Part shown: positions 1 to 9,146 of the stretch, one piece after another
Numbering within the stretch: position 1 is the stretch's first letter
Layout: each line of letters begins with the position of its first letter
Assembly: GCA_963821815.1 (NCBI GenBank)
Contig: CAWGFG010000006.1
Location: 1,550,001-1,614,000 of the forward strand
DNA from: JASGTU01 sp963821815
GTDB taxonomy: Bacteria; Chloroflexota; Anaerolineae; Caldilineales; Caldilineaceae
Length of the DNA stretch: 64,000 bases
Reading direction: 5' to 3'
Notes under the pieces: model-generated
Database searches by the model: none
What the model was told of the DNA's origin: nothing
The model's input: the letters and a program-made list of their open reading frames with translations, nothing else
Translations under genes and position numbers: made by a program

Positions 1-189
1 ATCTATGTCTTTGCACCAAATGGACGCGTGCTGGAGACGCATCCGGTCCCCGTGCAACGCCCCACCAATTGTACATTCGGCGGAGAAAGCCACACCGAGC
101 TTTATGTCACGTCAATCTGCGGTTCATTGCTTCGTGCGAAGACAAATCGGCGCGGTCATTTGCTCTATCCCCCGCTGTGGTCGATCTAG
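1..189 (+). CDS. SMP-30/gluconolactonase-family protein, C-terminal part
   Basis: An open frame runs in from the left edge and ends at a TAG at 187-189. No start codon lies inside the window. The translated tail contains PTNCTFGG, then LYVTSICGSLLRA and GHLLYP. This resembles the last blade of SMP-30/gluconolactonase/LRE proteins, where the Asn-Cys/Val-Thr-Phe-Gly-Gly strand is characteristic. Members are six-bladed propellers that hydrolyse sugar lactones with a divalent metal. The gene lies 43 bases before a D-2-hydroxyacid dehydrogenase on the same strand, which fits a sugar-acid catabolic operon. Only about 62 residues are visible, so substrate cannot be judged. Confidence 0.7.
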   Translation: MYVFAPNGRVLETHPVPVQRPTNCTFGGESHTELYVTSICGSLLRAKTNRRGHLLYPPLWSI

Positions 190-232
190 TAGCTGTCCGT
201 AGCAACCGCCCATAAAGTAGAGGAGCATGGCT

Positions 233-1303
233 ATGAGCGCGTTCAATATTGGAATTTCCGCTGCCCTGCCGGATCAGGCTGGCGACTACTATCTCGCGGG
301 GCGGGACGAGGCGCTGTCGCCATACCCATTCGTGCGGTATGAGTACTTTGATCATCCTGCAGACGGTGAGGTTGGTCAAGTCATCGAGCCTCAGGACATC
401 GTGGAATTTGATGGCGTACTGGCTCTGAGCCCCATATTCAACGCGGAGTCGTTTAGCGGCGACGACCGCTTAGCCGTGATCGGTCGCTGGGGAGTCGGCT
501 ACGATCGTATTGACGTGGAGGCGTGTACTGAAGCAGGCGTGTTACTGGCAATAGCTACTGACGCGGTGCGTACCCCCGTCGCAGAAGCGGTGCTTACGCT
601 CATGTTGGCGCTGGCCAAATGCTTGCCCGAAAAAGACCGCATCGTGCGCCAGGGGCGTTGGGACCTGCGCGGCGTTTCGCCCGCCGTCGACTTGCGAGGC
701 AAGACGGTTGGCATGGTGGGAATGGGTAATATCGGTGCAGAGATATTCCGTTTACTGGAACCCTTCGGCCTGGGAAGGAAGATCGCCCATGATCCGTATC
801 TGAAATCAGAAGTTGCCGAGGCCCTGGACGTCGAGCTAGTCGAAATCGAGAAAGTGTTCAGCGAATCAGACTTCGTCACGCTCAACACGCCGCTGAACAG
901 GCAAACGCGTGGTCTCGTTGACAGGCGGCTGCTGGCAATGATGAAACCGACCGCCTACCTAATCAACACTGCTCGCGGTCCGGTAGTGGTCGAAGAAGAC
1001 CTGATCGAGGCCCTGCAGGAAGGGCTGCTTGCCGGGGCCGGGCTGGATGTCTTTGCCGATGAGCCCATGCCGACGGACAATCCGCTAACCCGCATGGACA
1101 ATGTCATCCTTGCACCGCATTCGCTGGCGTGGACCGACGGCCTCTATCGCGAGAATACTGTGCAAACGCTACAGAACATTCTCACAGTTTTCCAGGGACG
1201 GATACCTAAACATACTGTGAATCCACAGGTTGCCGGCAATTCTGTCTTTCAGAAAAAATTGGAGAATCTGGCTAAGCGCTGGCAGAAGGCTGTCAGCGTA
1301 TAG
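233..1303 (+). CDS. D-2-hydroxyacid dehydrogenase (phosphoglycerate dehydrogenase-like)
   Basis: NAD-dependent oxidoreductase of the D-isomer-specific 2-hydroxyacid dehydrogenase family. The Rossmann motif GMVGMGNIG sits mid-protein. The catalytic Arg is in NTARGPVVVEEDL, the acidic partner in the FADEPMP region, and the catalytic His in APHSLAW. There is no C-terminal ACT domain, unlike serA at 39636. An AGGAG at 221-225 is 7 bases before the ATG at 233 but touches the ATG at 227, so I place the start at 233. Its neighbours (lactonase-type, aldolase, altronate dehydratase-type) suggest it oxidises or reduces a sugar-derived 2-hydroxy acid rather than making serine. The exact substrate is not readable from sequence. 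Confidence 0.9.
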   Translation: MSAFNIGISAALPDQAGDYYLAGRDEALSPYPFVRYEYFDHPADGEVGQVIEPQDIVEFDGVLALSPIFNAESFSGDDRLAVIGRWGVGYDRIDVEACTEAGVLLAIATDAVRTPVAEAVLTLMLALAKCLPEKDRIVRQGRWDLRGVSPAVDLRGKTVGMVGMGNIGAEIFRLLEPFGLGRKIAHDPYLKSEVAEALDVELVEIEKVFSESDFVTLNTPLNRQTRGLVDRRLLAMMKPTAYLINTARGPVVVEEDLIEALQEGLLAGAGLDVFADEPMPTDNPLTRMDNVILAPHSLAWTDGLYRENTVQTLQNILTVFQGRIPKHTVNPQVAGNSVFQKKLENLAKRWQKAVSV

Positions 1304-1376
1304 TGAACAAGCAAGCATGACAGCTGTTGCTGTCTGTACACCCTGTCTCAAACATAGCGAAAGAGGAATACGAATA

Positions 1377-2150
1377 ATGAAAACGAATCGGTTGAAAGAG
1401 AAGCTGGCATCCGGAGAAATGCCCATCGGTCACATGATTGTGGAATTTGGCACGCGTGGGATTGCGCAGATTGTGGCCAATGCCGGCGTTGACTTCGTAA
1501 TCATAGACACAGAACACACGCCATATACATCCGCCGATCTGGCTGATCTCTATGCGTGGTTCAAGGCGACCGATGTGGCGCCGTTCGTACGCATCCCCGA
1601 GATCCAATATCATTTCATCGCCCGTACGTTGGATGCCGGCGCACTTGGCGTCATGGTTCCGGACGTGAAGGACGGTGACGAGGCTAAGGCAATCGTCGAT
1701 GCCGCTAAGTATGCACCGCTAGGTCATCGCGGCATGATGATGAACGCCGCGCACACGGATTATCAGCCGGCGAACCCTGCTGAGTACACGGCGTACGCCA
1801 ACGAGAACACGACGGTCATCTGCCAGATCGAGAGCGAGGAAGGTCTAAGCAACCTGGACGCCATTGCATCGACTCCTGGCGTGGATATCCTCTGGGTGGG
1901 TCACTTCGACCTGACTTCGTCCATGGGGATCCCGGGCGAATTCGAGCACCCGCGCTTCCTGGAAGCAGTTCAGCTTGTGATCGAGACTGCCAACAAGTAC
2001 GGGCTTGTCGCCGCAGGACAGCCTGGCAATCTGACGCTCGCCAAACAGTGGATCGACATGGGCTTCGGCGTGATATCGTATTCGGTCGATCATGCTGTTT
2101 ATGCCGCAGCGCTAAGCCAAGGCGTAGAAGCCGTACGCGAGCTAGCTTAG
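1377..2150 (+). CDS. HpcH/HpaI-family class II aldolase
   Basis: Metal-dependent pyruvate aldolase of about 257 residues, the usual size for HpaI (4-hydroxy-2-oxoheptanedioate) and RhmA (2-keto-3-deoxy-L-rhamnonate) aldolases. Visible motifs are DTEHTPY (active-site His region), FVRIPE (the Arg that binds the pyruvate carboxylate), QIESEEGLSNLDAI (metal-binding Glu) and WVGHFDLTSSMGIPG (metal-binding Asp). The open frame extends upstream to 1230 through the dehydrogenase gene, but AGAGGA at 1362-1367 is correctly spaced for the ATG at 1377. It probably splits a 2-keto-3-deoxy sugar acid into pyruvate and an aldehyde, following the dehydratase step of the neighbouring gene. Confidence 0.9.
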   Translation: MKTNRLKEKLASGEMPIGHMIVEFGTRGIAQIVANAGVDFVIIDTEHTPYTSADLADLYAWFKATDVAPFVRIPEIQYHFIARTLDAGALGVMVPDVKDGDEAKAIVDAAKYAPLGHRGMMMNAAHTDYQPANPAEYTAYANENTTVICQIESEEGLSNLDAIASTPGVDILWVGHFDLTSSMGIPGEFEHPRFLEAVQLVIETANKYGLVAAGQPGNLTLAKQWIDMGFGVISYSVDHAVYAAALSQGVEAVRELA

Positions 2151-2242
2151 TAGCCCGTATCGCTGTAGAATCAATGCGTTTTCAGTGACCTTGGTAGAAC
2201 GCATGTTGACCCGCAAATTGTGCAGTGAGACAGAAAGTACAC

Positions 2243-4939
2243 ATGACTAGAACGTATTCGTTTGATGAAATCGCCCGTTTGCCGATGCCGAATGACAACG
2301 TTGCCATCGCTGTGAATCGCATCGATGCGGGTTCGCATATCGTTATCGACGGTGAACCCGTTCTGATCCCTCACACGGTCATGGTGGGACACCGCTTTGC
2401 CGTACGACCCATCGCTGCAGGTGAGCAGCTGCTCTCGTGGGACCTGCCGTTCGGTATTGCGCTGGCAGACATCGCGCCGGGAGAGTACGTCTGTAATCAA
2501 GGCGTCTTCGACGCACTTAGCACACGGCAGTTGAGTTTCGAATTGCCCGACAGACCCAACTTCCGCGATTCGATTCAGCCATACGTGCTGGATGAGAGTT
2601 CGTTCACGCCCTCGGAACCGTTGACGCTATACGATACGGATGAGCACTTCATGGGCTTCTACCGTTCGCCGGAGCGGGGCGTGGGAACGCGTAACTATAT
2701 AGTGATTCTGGGTACGACCTCGCTCACCGGCAGCTTTGCGCGTCAGCTCGAACAGCGCATGAAGGCACACGCAGCCGCCTACCGGAATATCGATGGCATT
2801 GTGGCTATAGCACACACTGAAGGGGCTGAGTTCCCGAACAACGCCGAGTACGTGCTGCGCACGCTGGCTGGGTTTATCGTGCATCCCAATGTCGGCGCAG
2901 TATTGGCAGTCGATTACGGCACAGAACCGATTAACAACGCTCTGCTCAAGTCGTACATGGAGCAGCACGATTACCCTCTACAACGTGTTCCACATGTCTT
3001 TCGGAGTATGCACGGCGGCTTTCTGGATGAACTCGACTCTGCTGAGGAGCTTGTTCGCAACTGGCTGCCCAGCGTCAATGAGACGAAGCGCACGCCACGT
3101 TCCGTGGCGCATCTGCGCATAGCCCTGCAGTGCGGCGGCTCGGATGCGTTCAGCGGCATTTCCGGCAATCCGCTGGCAGCATGGGTGGCGCGTGAGATCA
3201 TCCGCTACGGTGGATCCGCTAACCTCGCCGAGACTGACGAGCTGATCGGCGCCGAGCCGTATATCCTGCAAAATGTACGTGACTTGGCGACTGCCAAGGC
3301 ATTCCTGAAGCACATCGCCGACTTCAAAGAACGTGTGGGTTGGCACGGTCACACAGCCGAAGGAAATCCCACCGGCGGCAACAAATATCGCGGGTTGTAC
3401 AACATCAACCTCAAGTCTATCGGTGCGGCGCGCAAGAAGAGTCCGGACGTGCGTCTGGACTATGCAATAGACTACTCGGAACGCATGTCGGCGCCCGGCT
3501 ACTACTTCATGAACAGCCCGGGAAACGACATCGAGAGTATTGCCGGGCAGGTAGCTTCGGGCAGCAACATCATCACGTTTGTCACGGGCAATGGTTCGGT
3601 GACCAACTTCCCGTTTGTGCCGACGATTAAGGTCGTTACGACCACGCAACGGTACATGCTTCTCCAACACGATATGGACATCAACGCCGGTGCTTATTTG
3701 GATGGCGTCTCCATGGACGAATTAGGCGCCGATGCATTCCAGTTGACGCTGGACGTAGCATCCGGCGTGCGCTCCGTTGGCGAGAGGGCGGGGCATTCGC
3801 AGGTTCAGCTTTGGCGGAATTGGCGGCAAACCGATAGCAGCCATCTTGCCGAGCTACAATCGCAGCCCAAACCCGCTGGTCGGCCCTTGAAGACCATTCC
3901 TTCGTCGGATGCGGATCCTGTTGTCCCTTTTCATATGCTCAGCAGCGTTCGTGGACAAGCGCATGAGAAGGTTGGACTCATCATTCCGACCAGTCTCTGC
4001 TCATCTGAGGTGGGTAAGTTGGCTGCAAAGCGTTTGGAGGAGGCGGGCATCGCGGATGAGAGTGCGGTCTCGCGCTTCGTGTCGTTGGCCAATACGGAAG
4101 GCTGTGGAAATTCATCCGGCGAATCCGAACAGCTCTATGCGCGCACGCTGTTGGGCTATGCGCTGCATCCCATGGCCGAGTACACCCTCTTCCTCGAGCA
4201 CGGCTGCGAAAAGACGCACAACGACTACATGCACGCAGCGCTGACTGACGCCGGGTACGATCCAGCCCAATTCGGCTGGGTTAGCATTCAATTGGACGGC
4301 GGCATCGAGGCGTCTCTGGAGAAGGTGGACGAGTGGTTCGCGGATTCGATCGGTTCGGCCAAGTCCATTAAGCGGACAGTCGGCAACTATGGAGACTTGA
4401 GATTGGCCATTGGCGGAATGGAGCCGGTAGAGGACGAACTGGCAACCTCACTGGCAGCCATCACACAGTGGATTGTAGACGCCGGCGGCACGGTCGTAGT
4501 AGCCCAGAATGCACCGTTGCTCTCCAACTCAGTATTCGTTGCGAGGGTCCTAGGCGAACAGCCGCAAACACCGACGATCGCCTACGGCGAAAGCACATCA
4601 GCACCTGGTTTTCACATCATGCAGACGCCGACTGCCCATTGGGTAGAGACGCTCACAGGGTTGGCAGCAACCGGAGTAGAACTCGTACTGGCTCCGGTTT
4701 CGAAGCGACAGCTGCAGACACATCCGTTGGTGCCGGTCCTGCAAATCGCGACAACGAACTCGAACGGCGATGCTGCGGTTGATGTGGACCTTACGCTCTC
4801 GGGCAGCTCCGAAACGTGGACAACGAGGCTGTTGGACAAGGTTGCGGCTGTGTATGACGGTTCCTATTCGCCTAAGCTGTTCGAGATGGGCAACATCGAT
4901 TTCCAGATCACGCGCGGGTTGCTAGGCGTGACGATGTAG
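2243..4939 (+). CDS. Double-length altronate dehydratase (UxaA)-family protein
   Basis: A protein of about 898 residues, versus roughly 500 in classic altronate dehydratase. The first about 90 residues look like the SAF domain. Two UxaA-type halves follow. The first has AHTEGAEF (about residue 192), HPNVGAVL and YGTEPIN, then LQCGGSDAFSG (about 295) and GNGSVTNFP. The second begins about residue 580 (VGLIIPTS) and has NTEGCGNSSGES (about 618) and LEHGCEKTHND (about 654). The Cys of the family motifs TEGCG and GCE are absent from the first half and present in the second. The family is iron-dependent and dehydrates sugar acids to 2-keto-3-deoxy acids. A GTG at 2225 would add six residues; ATG 2243 is preferred, though no strong Shine-Dalgarno is seen. 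Confidence 0.85.
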   Translation: MTRTYSFDEIARLPMPNDNVAIAVNRIDAGSHIVIDGEPVLIPHTVMVGHRFAVRPIAAGEQLLSWDLPFGIALADIAPGEYVCNQGVFDALSTRQLSFELPDRPNFRDSIQPYVLDESSFTPSEPLTLYDTDEHFMGFYRSPERGVGTRNYIVILGTTSLTGSFARQLEQRMKAHAAAYRNIDGIVAIAHTEGAEFPNNAEYVLRTLAGFIVHPNVGAVLAVDYGTEPINNALLKSYMEQHDYPLQRVPHVFRSMHGGFLDELDSAEELVRNWLPSVNETKRTPRSVAHLRIALQCGGSDAFSGISGNPLAAWVAREIIRYGGSANLAETDELIGAEPYILQNVRDLATAKAFLKHIADFKERVGWHGHTAEGNPTGGNKYRGLYNINLKSIGAARKKSPDVRLDYAIDYSERMSAPGYYFMNSPGNDIESIAGQVASGSNIITFVTGNGSVTNFPFVPTIKVVTTTQRYMLLQHDMDINAGAYLDGVSMDELGADAFQLTLDVASGVRSVGERAGHSQVQLWRNWRQTDSSHLAELQSQPKPAGRPLKTIPSSDADPVVPFHMLSSVRGQAHEKVGLIIPTSLCSSEVGKLAAKRLEEAGIADESAVSRFVSLANTEGCGNSSGESEQLYARTLLGYALHPMAEYTLFLEHGCEKTHNDYMHAALTDAGYDPAQFGWVSIQLDGGIEASLEKVDEWFADSIGSAKSIKRTVGNYGDLRLAIGGMEPVEDELATSLAAITQWIVDAGGTVVVAQNAPLLSNSVFVARVLGEQPQTPTIAYGESTSAPGFHIMQTPTAHWVETLTGLAATGVELVLAPVSKRQLQTHPLVPVLQIATTNSNGDAAVDVDLTLSGSSETWTTRLLDKVAAVYDGSYSPKLFEMGNIDFQITRGLLGVTM

Positions 4940-5032
4940 CCATAGGGCTAGATCATGCAACCGACGCCGTTGTAATGACATAGTTGACGACGCCGACTTT
5001 CTATAACGAATTTTGAGGATAGAGGAACCTAT

Positions 5033-6496
5033 ATGCCGGGCTCGCAACCGAATATCGTGTTCATCTGCACCGATCAGCAGCGGTTTGATTCGCTCGGTTG
5101 CTACGGCAACGAAATGGCGATAACGCCGCATATTGACCAGTTGGCAGAAGAGGGCGTGCTTTTCGAGCAATGCTACGTGCAGAGCCCGGTCTGTTCGCCG
5201 TCCCGAGCGAGCTTGCTCACAGGAAAGTATGTGCACAACCACGGGCTGTGGTCGAACGGTGTGGCGCTACCTAGCCATCATCCGCTCTTCACCAAGGCGC
5301 TTGCGGATGCAGGGTACGATTGCGGGTTGGTCGGAAAATGGCATTTGGCTGCCTGCTATGGCGGTCGCACAGAACCGCGTCTGGATGACGGATTCCGCGT
5401 GTTCGAGTGGGCGCACGATCCCACGCATGGCTCGCAGGAGAACGCCTATCATCGATGGTTGGAGGAGAATCATCATGAACTGTGGGAGCGCGCCGTCGCC
5501 AATGGGCCCGGGCGTCCCGCCCACGAGCCTGTGCTCTTCGATACGATGCCGACGGAGACCCACTATAGCCACTGGGTCGGCGAACGCTCCATCGAATTCC
5601 TGCGTGACGAGCGACATAACGAGGAACCGTTCTTCCTTTGGGTAAACTTCTTCGATCCGCATCACCCCTTTGTGGCACCACAGGAGTACATGGATCGCTT
5701 TGACCGGGACACGCTTCCGAGTCCGATAGGGTCAGCTGACGATCTGAGCAAAGAACCTGCCGTGCTGTGGGAAGCGCATCTCAAGAGCTATGCCGGTGCA
5801 GCTCGCGGTTTCGCCGAGTATTCGCCCGAGGAGATACGCGATGTGCTGGTCGCCAACTACGCCATGGTCTCACTGATCGACGACGAGGTAGGTCGCATCC
5901 TCTCTACTTTGGAAGAGCTAGGCATGACAGAGGATACGTTGGTCATCTTCACCAGCGATCACGGCGAGATGCAGGGCGACCACGGCATATTGCTCAAGGG
6001 GCCTATGATGTACGAAGGCGCCGTTCACACGCCGCTGGTGATGCGCTGGCCAGTTGCGCTGCCGAAAGCACGTCGCGTCGAGAGTCTTGTAGAGTGGATC
6101 GATCTCAACTCGACCCTTATGGAAGCCTCCGGTCTCCCGCCCATTCCCGGAGATCAGGGACAGTCCCTGCTGCCTCTGGCAAGAGGGGACGCAGACGCAT
6201 CTAAACGTGGCTGGGCCATCTGCGAATATCGTGACAGCGGTCACCCTTATGAGCCACCCGTGCACACGACGATGCTGCGTGAAGGCGATTACAAGCTCAT
6301 CGTTTTCCACGGTAATCCAGCCACCGACCGCGTCAGGGACGGTCAACTGTACGATTTGGCTATTGACCCGAATGAGATGAACAATTTGTGGCACGATGAG
6401 GCGTATTTATTGGTGCGTATGCGCATGCAGGAGCATCTGCTCGATATACTGGTTGCTACCGAGGACCGTTCGGCTCCGCGTGAAGCCTACTGGTAG
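5033..6496 (+). CDS. Type I sulfatase
   Basis: Alkaline-phosphatase-superfamily sulfatase of 487 residues. The N-terminus NIVFICTDQQR supplies the metal-binding Asp. The signature C54-S-P-S-R58 followed by LLTGKYVHNHG is the CxPxR motif in which the Cys is converted to formylglycine. FTSDHGEMQGDHG contributes further metal ligands, and VGKWHL contains the conserved Lys and His. There is no obvious signal peptide, so a cytoplasmic sulfatase is likely. AGAGGAA lies just before the ATG. It is the last gene of the sugar-acid run, which suggests desulfation of a sulfated sugar or glycan fragment. No formylglycine-generating enzyme or maturase is in the window. Confidence 0.92.
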   Translation: MPGSQPNIVFICTDQQRFDSLGCYGNEMAITPHIDQLAEEGVLFEQCYVQSPVCSPSRASLLTGKYVHNHGLWSNGVALPSHHPLFTKALADAGYDCGLVGKWHLAACYGGRTEPRLDDGFRVFEWAHDPTHGSQENAYHRWLEENHHELWERAVANGPGRPAHEPVLFDTMPTETHYSHWVGERSIEFLRDERHNEEPFFLWVNFFDPHHPFVAPQEYMDRFDRDTLPSPIGSADDLSKEPAVLWEAHLKSYAGAARGFAEYSPEEIRDVLVANYAMVSLIDDEVGRILSTLEELGMTEDTLVIFTSDHGEMQGDHGILLKGPMMYEGAVHTPLVMRWPVALPKARRVESLVEWIDLNSTLMEASGLPPIPGDQGQSLLPLARGDADASKRGWAICEYRDSGHPYEPPVHTTMLREGDYKLIVFHGNPATDRVRDGQLYDLAIDPNEMNNLWHDEAYLLVRMRMQEHLLDILVATEDRSAPREAYW

Positions 6497-6601
6497 ATTC
6501 TAGACCTTTGACTATTGCACTATCCGGTATGAATTAGCTGATACCGGCTGAGCTTGGCTGCCAATCACTTACCGGCTATCAAACATCAAGCGGAAACCGC
6601 G

Positions 6602-7957
6602 CTACTGGTTGAGCGCATTGAGCGCTTGTTCAGCTTCCGGATAGTCGGGGCGTAAGGCTAAGGCGCTTCTAAACGCGGTTCGTGCGCCTTCGGTGTCGCC
6701 AAGCGCTGCCAACGCAACGCCTTGCCAGTAGTAGAGCTCCTCGACGTCTACCGTCGTAGCCAGCGTGCGTTCGGCCGTGTCGAGCAAGTCCTGATGGCGC
6801 AGGGTTTCGTGGTACGCCTTCAGCGGACCGAATTGGTACCACATCATGCGCCAGGGCAGACCAATTTCCTGCGCACGGTCATAGGCGTTGGCGGCTTCTT
6901 TAAACTGTTCCAGTCCAACGAGTGCGGTTCCCCGATTGAACCAGGCGAAGACGTCGTCAGGCTGCTGTGTGAGCTCAATCTCTGCGCGTGCCAGGGTCTG
7001 TCGCCACATGAAACCATCGTCTGTTGCGCCAGCCAGCGCCGCCTCGACCTGAGCGCTCGCGTCTGACGGGTAGAGGACGATATACGATCGGTTGAACACG
7101 CGCCACTGCTGCTCGAGCTGTTCGTACGGCACATATATGCCGCTGTATTCCCCATTTGGGTCCACCATGTTTTCAGCGACGTAGCTATCGTATGCGGTCC
7201 AGAGTTGAGAATCATCATCATAACCGGTCATCAGGCGGAAATGACCAAAACCGTTGTCTGGCTCCGGTTCGAGCCATACTTCGACGATGACGGGAAGACC
7301 GATGCTCACTAAGCGCTTGAGGAGCTGCGCATCGCCGTTTACCCTAGCCAGAGCGGACAGCCCTTGCAACTGCGCATATGTGACCAGTTCTTGCGGGTTG
7401 ACGTTCTTGTCGTTGGCGTTCGTACGCAGCACCGAACCGATTTCGGCTTGGCTCAATTGATACCCATGAAAACTGAGCGCCATGGATAGGGTTGCAGGAC
7501 CGCAGTTGTTCCAGGTTTGCCATTCGTGCGTAATGCCACTCAGGGTGACGCTATCCGGTAAGGCTATAACCGCTTCTGGCAGAAAGACACCAGATTGTTC
7601 TGGAATCTGTGTTGGATTCGGCGTCGGATCAATTGCGGTTGCGGCGACAGAATCAGCAGCCAGTAGGGTATCAGGTGTGACCGTGGGCAGGAGGACCTGT
7701 TGGGGGGTTGGTGTGGGTAATGGACTGTTCGGTGGTAGAACGAGAGGTTGATTCGGCCTAGGTTCCGATGATTGGGCTAACTGCTGTGTATGAGGCGTCG
7801 CTTCAACTGGTGTACTCATAACAGTCGAGCGTGTTAGAATGTGGGTCGTACCGAGCACAGTAATCGCAACTACGGCGACTGCCAGCAGAAAATACGCAGC
7901 CATAACGTTAGCGCCGCTGGAACTAGGGCGATTCGACTGTTGTATTGAACTGCGCAT
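6602..7957 (-). CDS. Membrane-anchored C39-like cysteine peptidase with TPR domain
   Basis: From the ATG at 7957 the protein has about 451 residues: a short cytoplasmic head, a membrane segment (VMAAYFLLAVAVVAITVLG), a Pro/Thr-rich linker and a C39_2-type peptidase domain. The candidate catalytic Cys is in WNNCGPATLSM, the His in GFGHFRLMTGYD and the Asp in TAYDSY. The C-terminal third has TPR-like repeats (NRGTALVGLEQFKEAANAYD; YYWQGVALAALGDTEGARTA). The frame stays open to a TTG at 8095 and ATGs at 8086 and 8074, so the start is uncertain. The IS5-type element ends only 145 bases upstream of 7957 and may have displaced the original promoter. Substrate is unknown. Confidence 0.75.
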   Translation of the reverse strand: MRSSIQQSNRPSSSGANVMAAYFLLAVAVVAITVLGTTHILTRSTVMSTPVEATPHTQQLAQSSEPRPNQPLVLPPNSPLPTPTPQQVLLPTVTPDTLLAADSVAATAIDPTPNPTQIPEQSGVFLPEAVIALPDSVTLSGITHEWQTWNNCGPATLSMALSFHGYQLSQAEIGSVLRTNANDKNVNPQELVTYAQLQGLSALARVNGDAQLLKRLVSIGLPVIVEVWLEPEPDNGFGHFRLMTGYDDDSQLWTAYDSYVAENMVDPNGEYSGIYVPYEQLEQQWRVFNRSYIVLYPSDASAQVEAALAGATDDGFMWRQTLARAEIELTQQPDDVFAWFNRGTALVGLEQFKEAANAYDRAQEIGLPWRMMWYQFGPLKAYHETLRHQDLLDTAERTLATTVDVEELYYWQGVALAALGDTEGARTAFRSALALRPDYPEAEQALNALNQ

Positions 7958-8101
7958 TAATCGATATTGCCTGTTGCTAGTCACTCTCTGTATTGTCGCT
8001 TTAGGTAACCGCTCGAAGTCCGAGAGCCGAATTAGGTAACTTAACGCTAAACGAGCATAGTCTGTTCCGACCATTGGCTCGCACATTGACTGCAATTATT
8101 A

Positions 8102-8119
8102 GAAGTCGTCTCATAAACA
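8102..8119. repeat. IS terminal inverted repeat, left copy
   Basis: Reads GAAGTCGTCTCATAAACA. It matches the inverted right end at 14 of 18 positions, with GAAG and TCTCATAAA shared. The transposase stop codon (8111-8113) lies inside this repeat. A TA precedes it at 8100-8101. Confidence 0.75.
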
Positions 8120-8895
8120 CCGTCGTAGCAAAATTATGATGCAACCTAATTTTACGAATGCGAGGTAATTTTCCAGCTTATGTTCGTATCGGACAGTCAG
8201 ACGGCGAAAATTGCTCAGCCAAGCAAAGAGACGTTCCACCTTCCATCTGCGACGATAGCGTCGCAGCTTTCGTCCATCCTGGCTCTTGGGTTTCTTGCGA
8301 TTACGGCGATGGGGCGCAATCATCTCGATGCCGTGTTCAGCCAGCTGGGTATCCAAAGGGTCACTGTCATAGGCACGATCACCGATGAGTTTCTCCGGCA
8401 ACTCGTCGACAAAACACTTGTCCAGCGTCTCCTGGACCAGGGTCACTTCATGCGGGCTAGCACTGGTGACGCAGATGGCGACAGGAAGACCAGTGCTGTC
8501 TGCCACTGCCATGACCTTCGAACCCCGGGTACCCTTTGGGTGCCGCTTGGTCTTTCCCACCCCAGCGCCCCCTTTTTTGCCGCCACGAAGGTGCCGTCAA
8601 TGAAACATTCTGTGAGGTCTAGATCCCCTCGCTCCTTTAGGTCCTGTGCCAAGGCGAGTAGGATTCTGTCTATCACTCCTTCTTCTCGCCAGCGCTGGAA
8701 ACGCCGGTGGCAGGTCTGGTACGGCGGGTATCGCTCCGGCATGTCTTTCCAGGGAGCGCCTGTACGCATAATCCACAAAATGCCATTCAGCACATCCCGA
8801 GATGGCTTCCATGGACGGCCCCGACCATCTGCACGTCTCTTCGGTTCAGGTATCAACGGTTCAAGTATTGCCCATTGTTCGTCTGTCAGATCCAT
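8111..8895 (-). CDS. IS5-family transposase made by -1 frameshifting
   Basis: The first frame (8895 to about 8572) begins MDLTDEQWAILEPLIP and carries the first DDE aspartate in CFIDGTFVAAKK. The second frame carries the other two acidic residues, in IGDRAYDSDP and RRRWKVERLFAWL. The frames meet at 8572-8578, where the minus strand reads A AAA AAG in the correct phase for a -1 slip and is followed by five G. The fused product then continues GGAGVGKTKRHPKG. Without slippage, ribosomes would make a 150-residue truncated protein ending at 8443. This is the arrangement known from IS427-group elements. A random frameshift mutation is possible but less likely given the exact heptamer. Confidence 0.88.
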
Positions 8896-8938
8896 CGCTC
8901 ACCTCACTATATTTTGATGAGCGATATTATACATCAAC

Positions 8939-8956
8939 TATTTATGAGATAGCTTC
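8939..8956. repeat. IS terminal inverted repeat, right copy
   Basis: On the minus strand it reads GAAGCTATCTCATAAATA, pairing with the left terminal repeat. A TA follows at 8957-8958. Confidence 0.75.
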
Positions 8957-9146
8957 TAGTCATTTTCCATGGCAGAACAAACACGCCTCCAAAGCTATGG
9001 TATGATGATGTATAAGCGTTTCCGATCACAGGTTAGTCTGCAACATGATACATTGTCTCGTCTGACCCAACACTGCTACCAAGACTATTCAGTCATACGA
9101 AGCTAGTCACATCAATTGTAGATCTCACACCGTCAGGAGAGAGAGT

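Larger units (their letters stand above)
8102..8956 (-). mobile_element. IS5-family (IS427-like) insertion sequence
   Basis: An 855-base element bounded by imperfect inverted repeats of about 18 bases and flanked on each side by TA, consistent with a 2-bp target duplication. It encodes one transposase split into two overlapping frames on the minus strand. Both frames and all DDE residues look intact, so the element may be active. It lies between the C39-like peptidase gene and a secreted SH3b protein gene and disrupts no recognisable coding sequence. Confidence 0.85.

Noticed and set aside
2978..3670. 230-codon minus-strand open frame
   Set aside because: Antisense to the UxaA-type gene, with no recognisable product.
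8180..8917. 245-codon plus-strand open frame across the IS element
   Set aside because: Antisense to the transposase, whose DDE residues are intact on the other strand.
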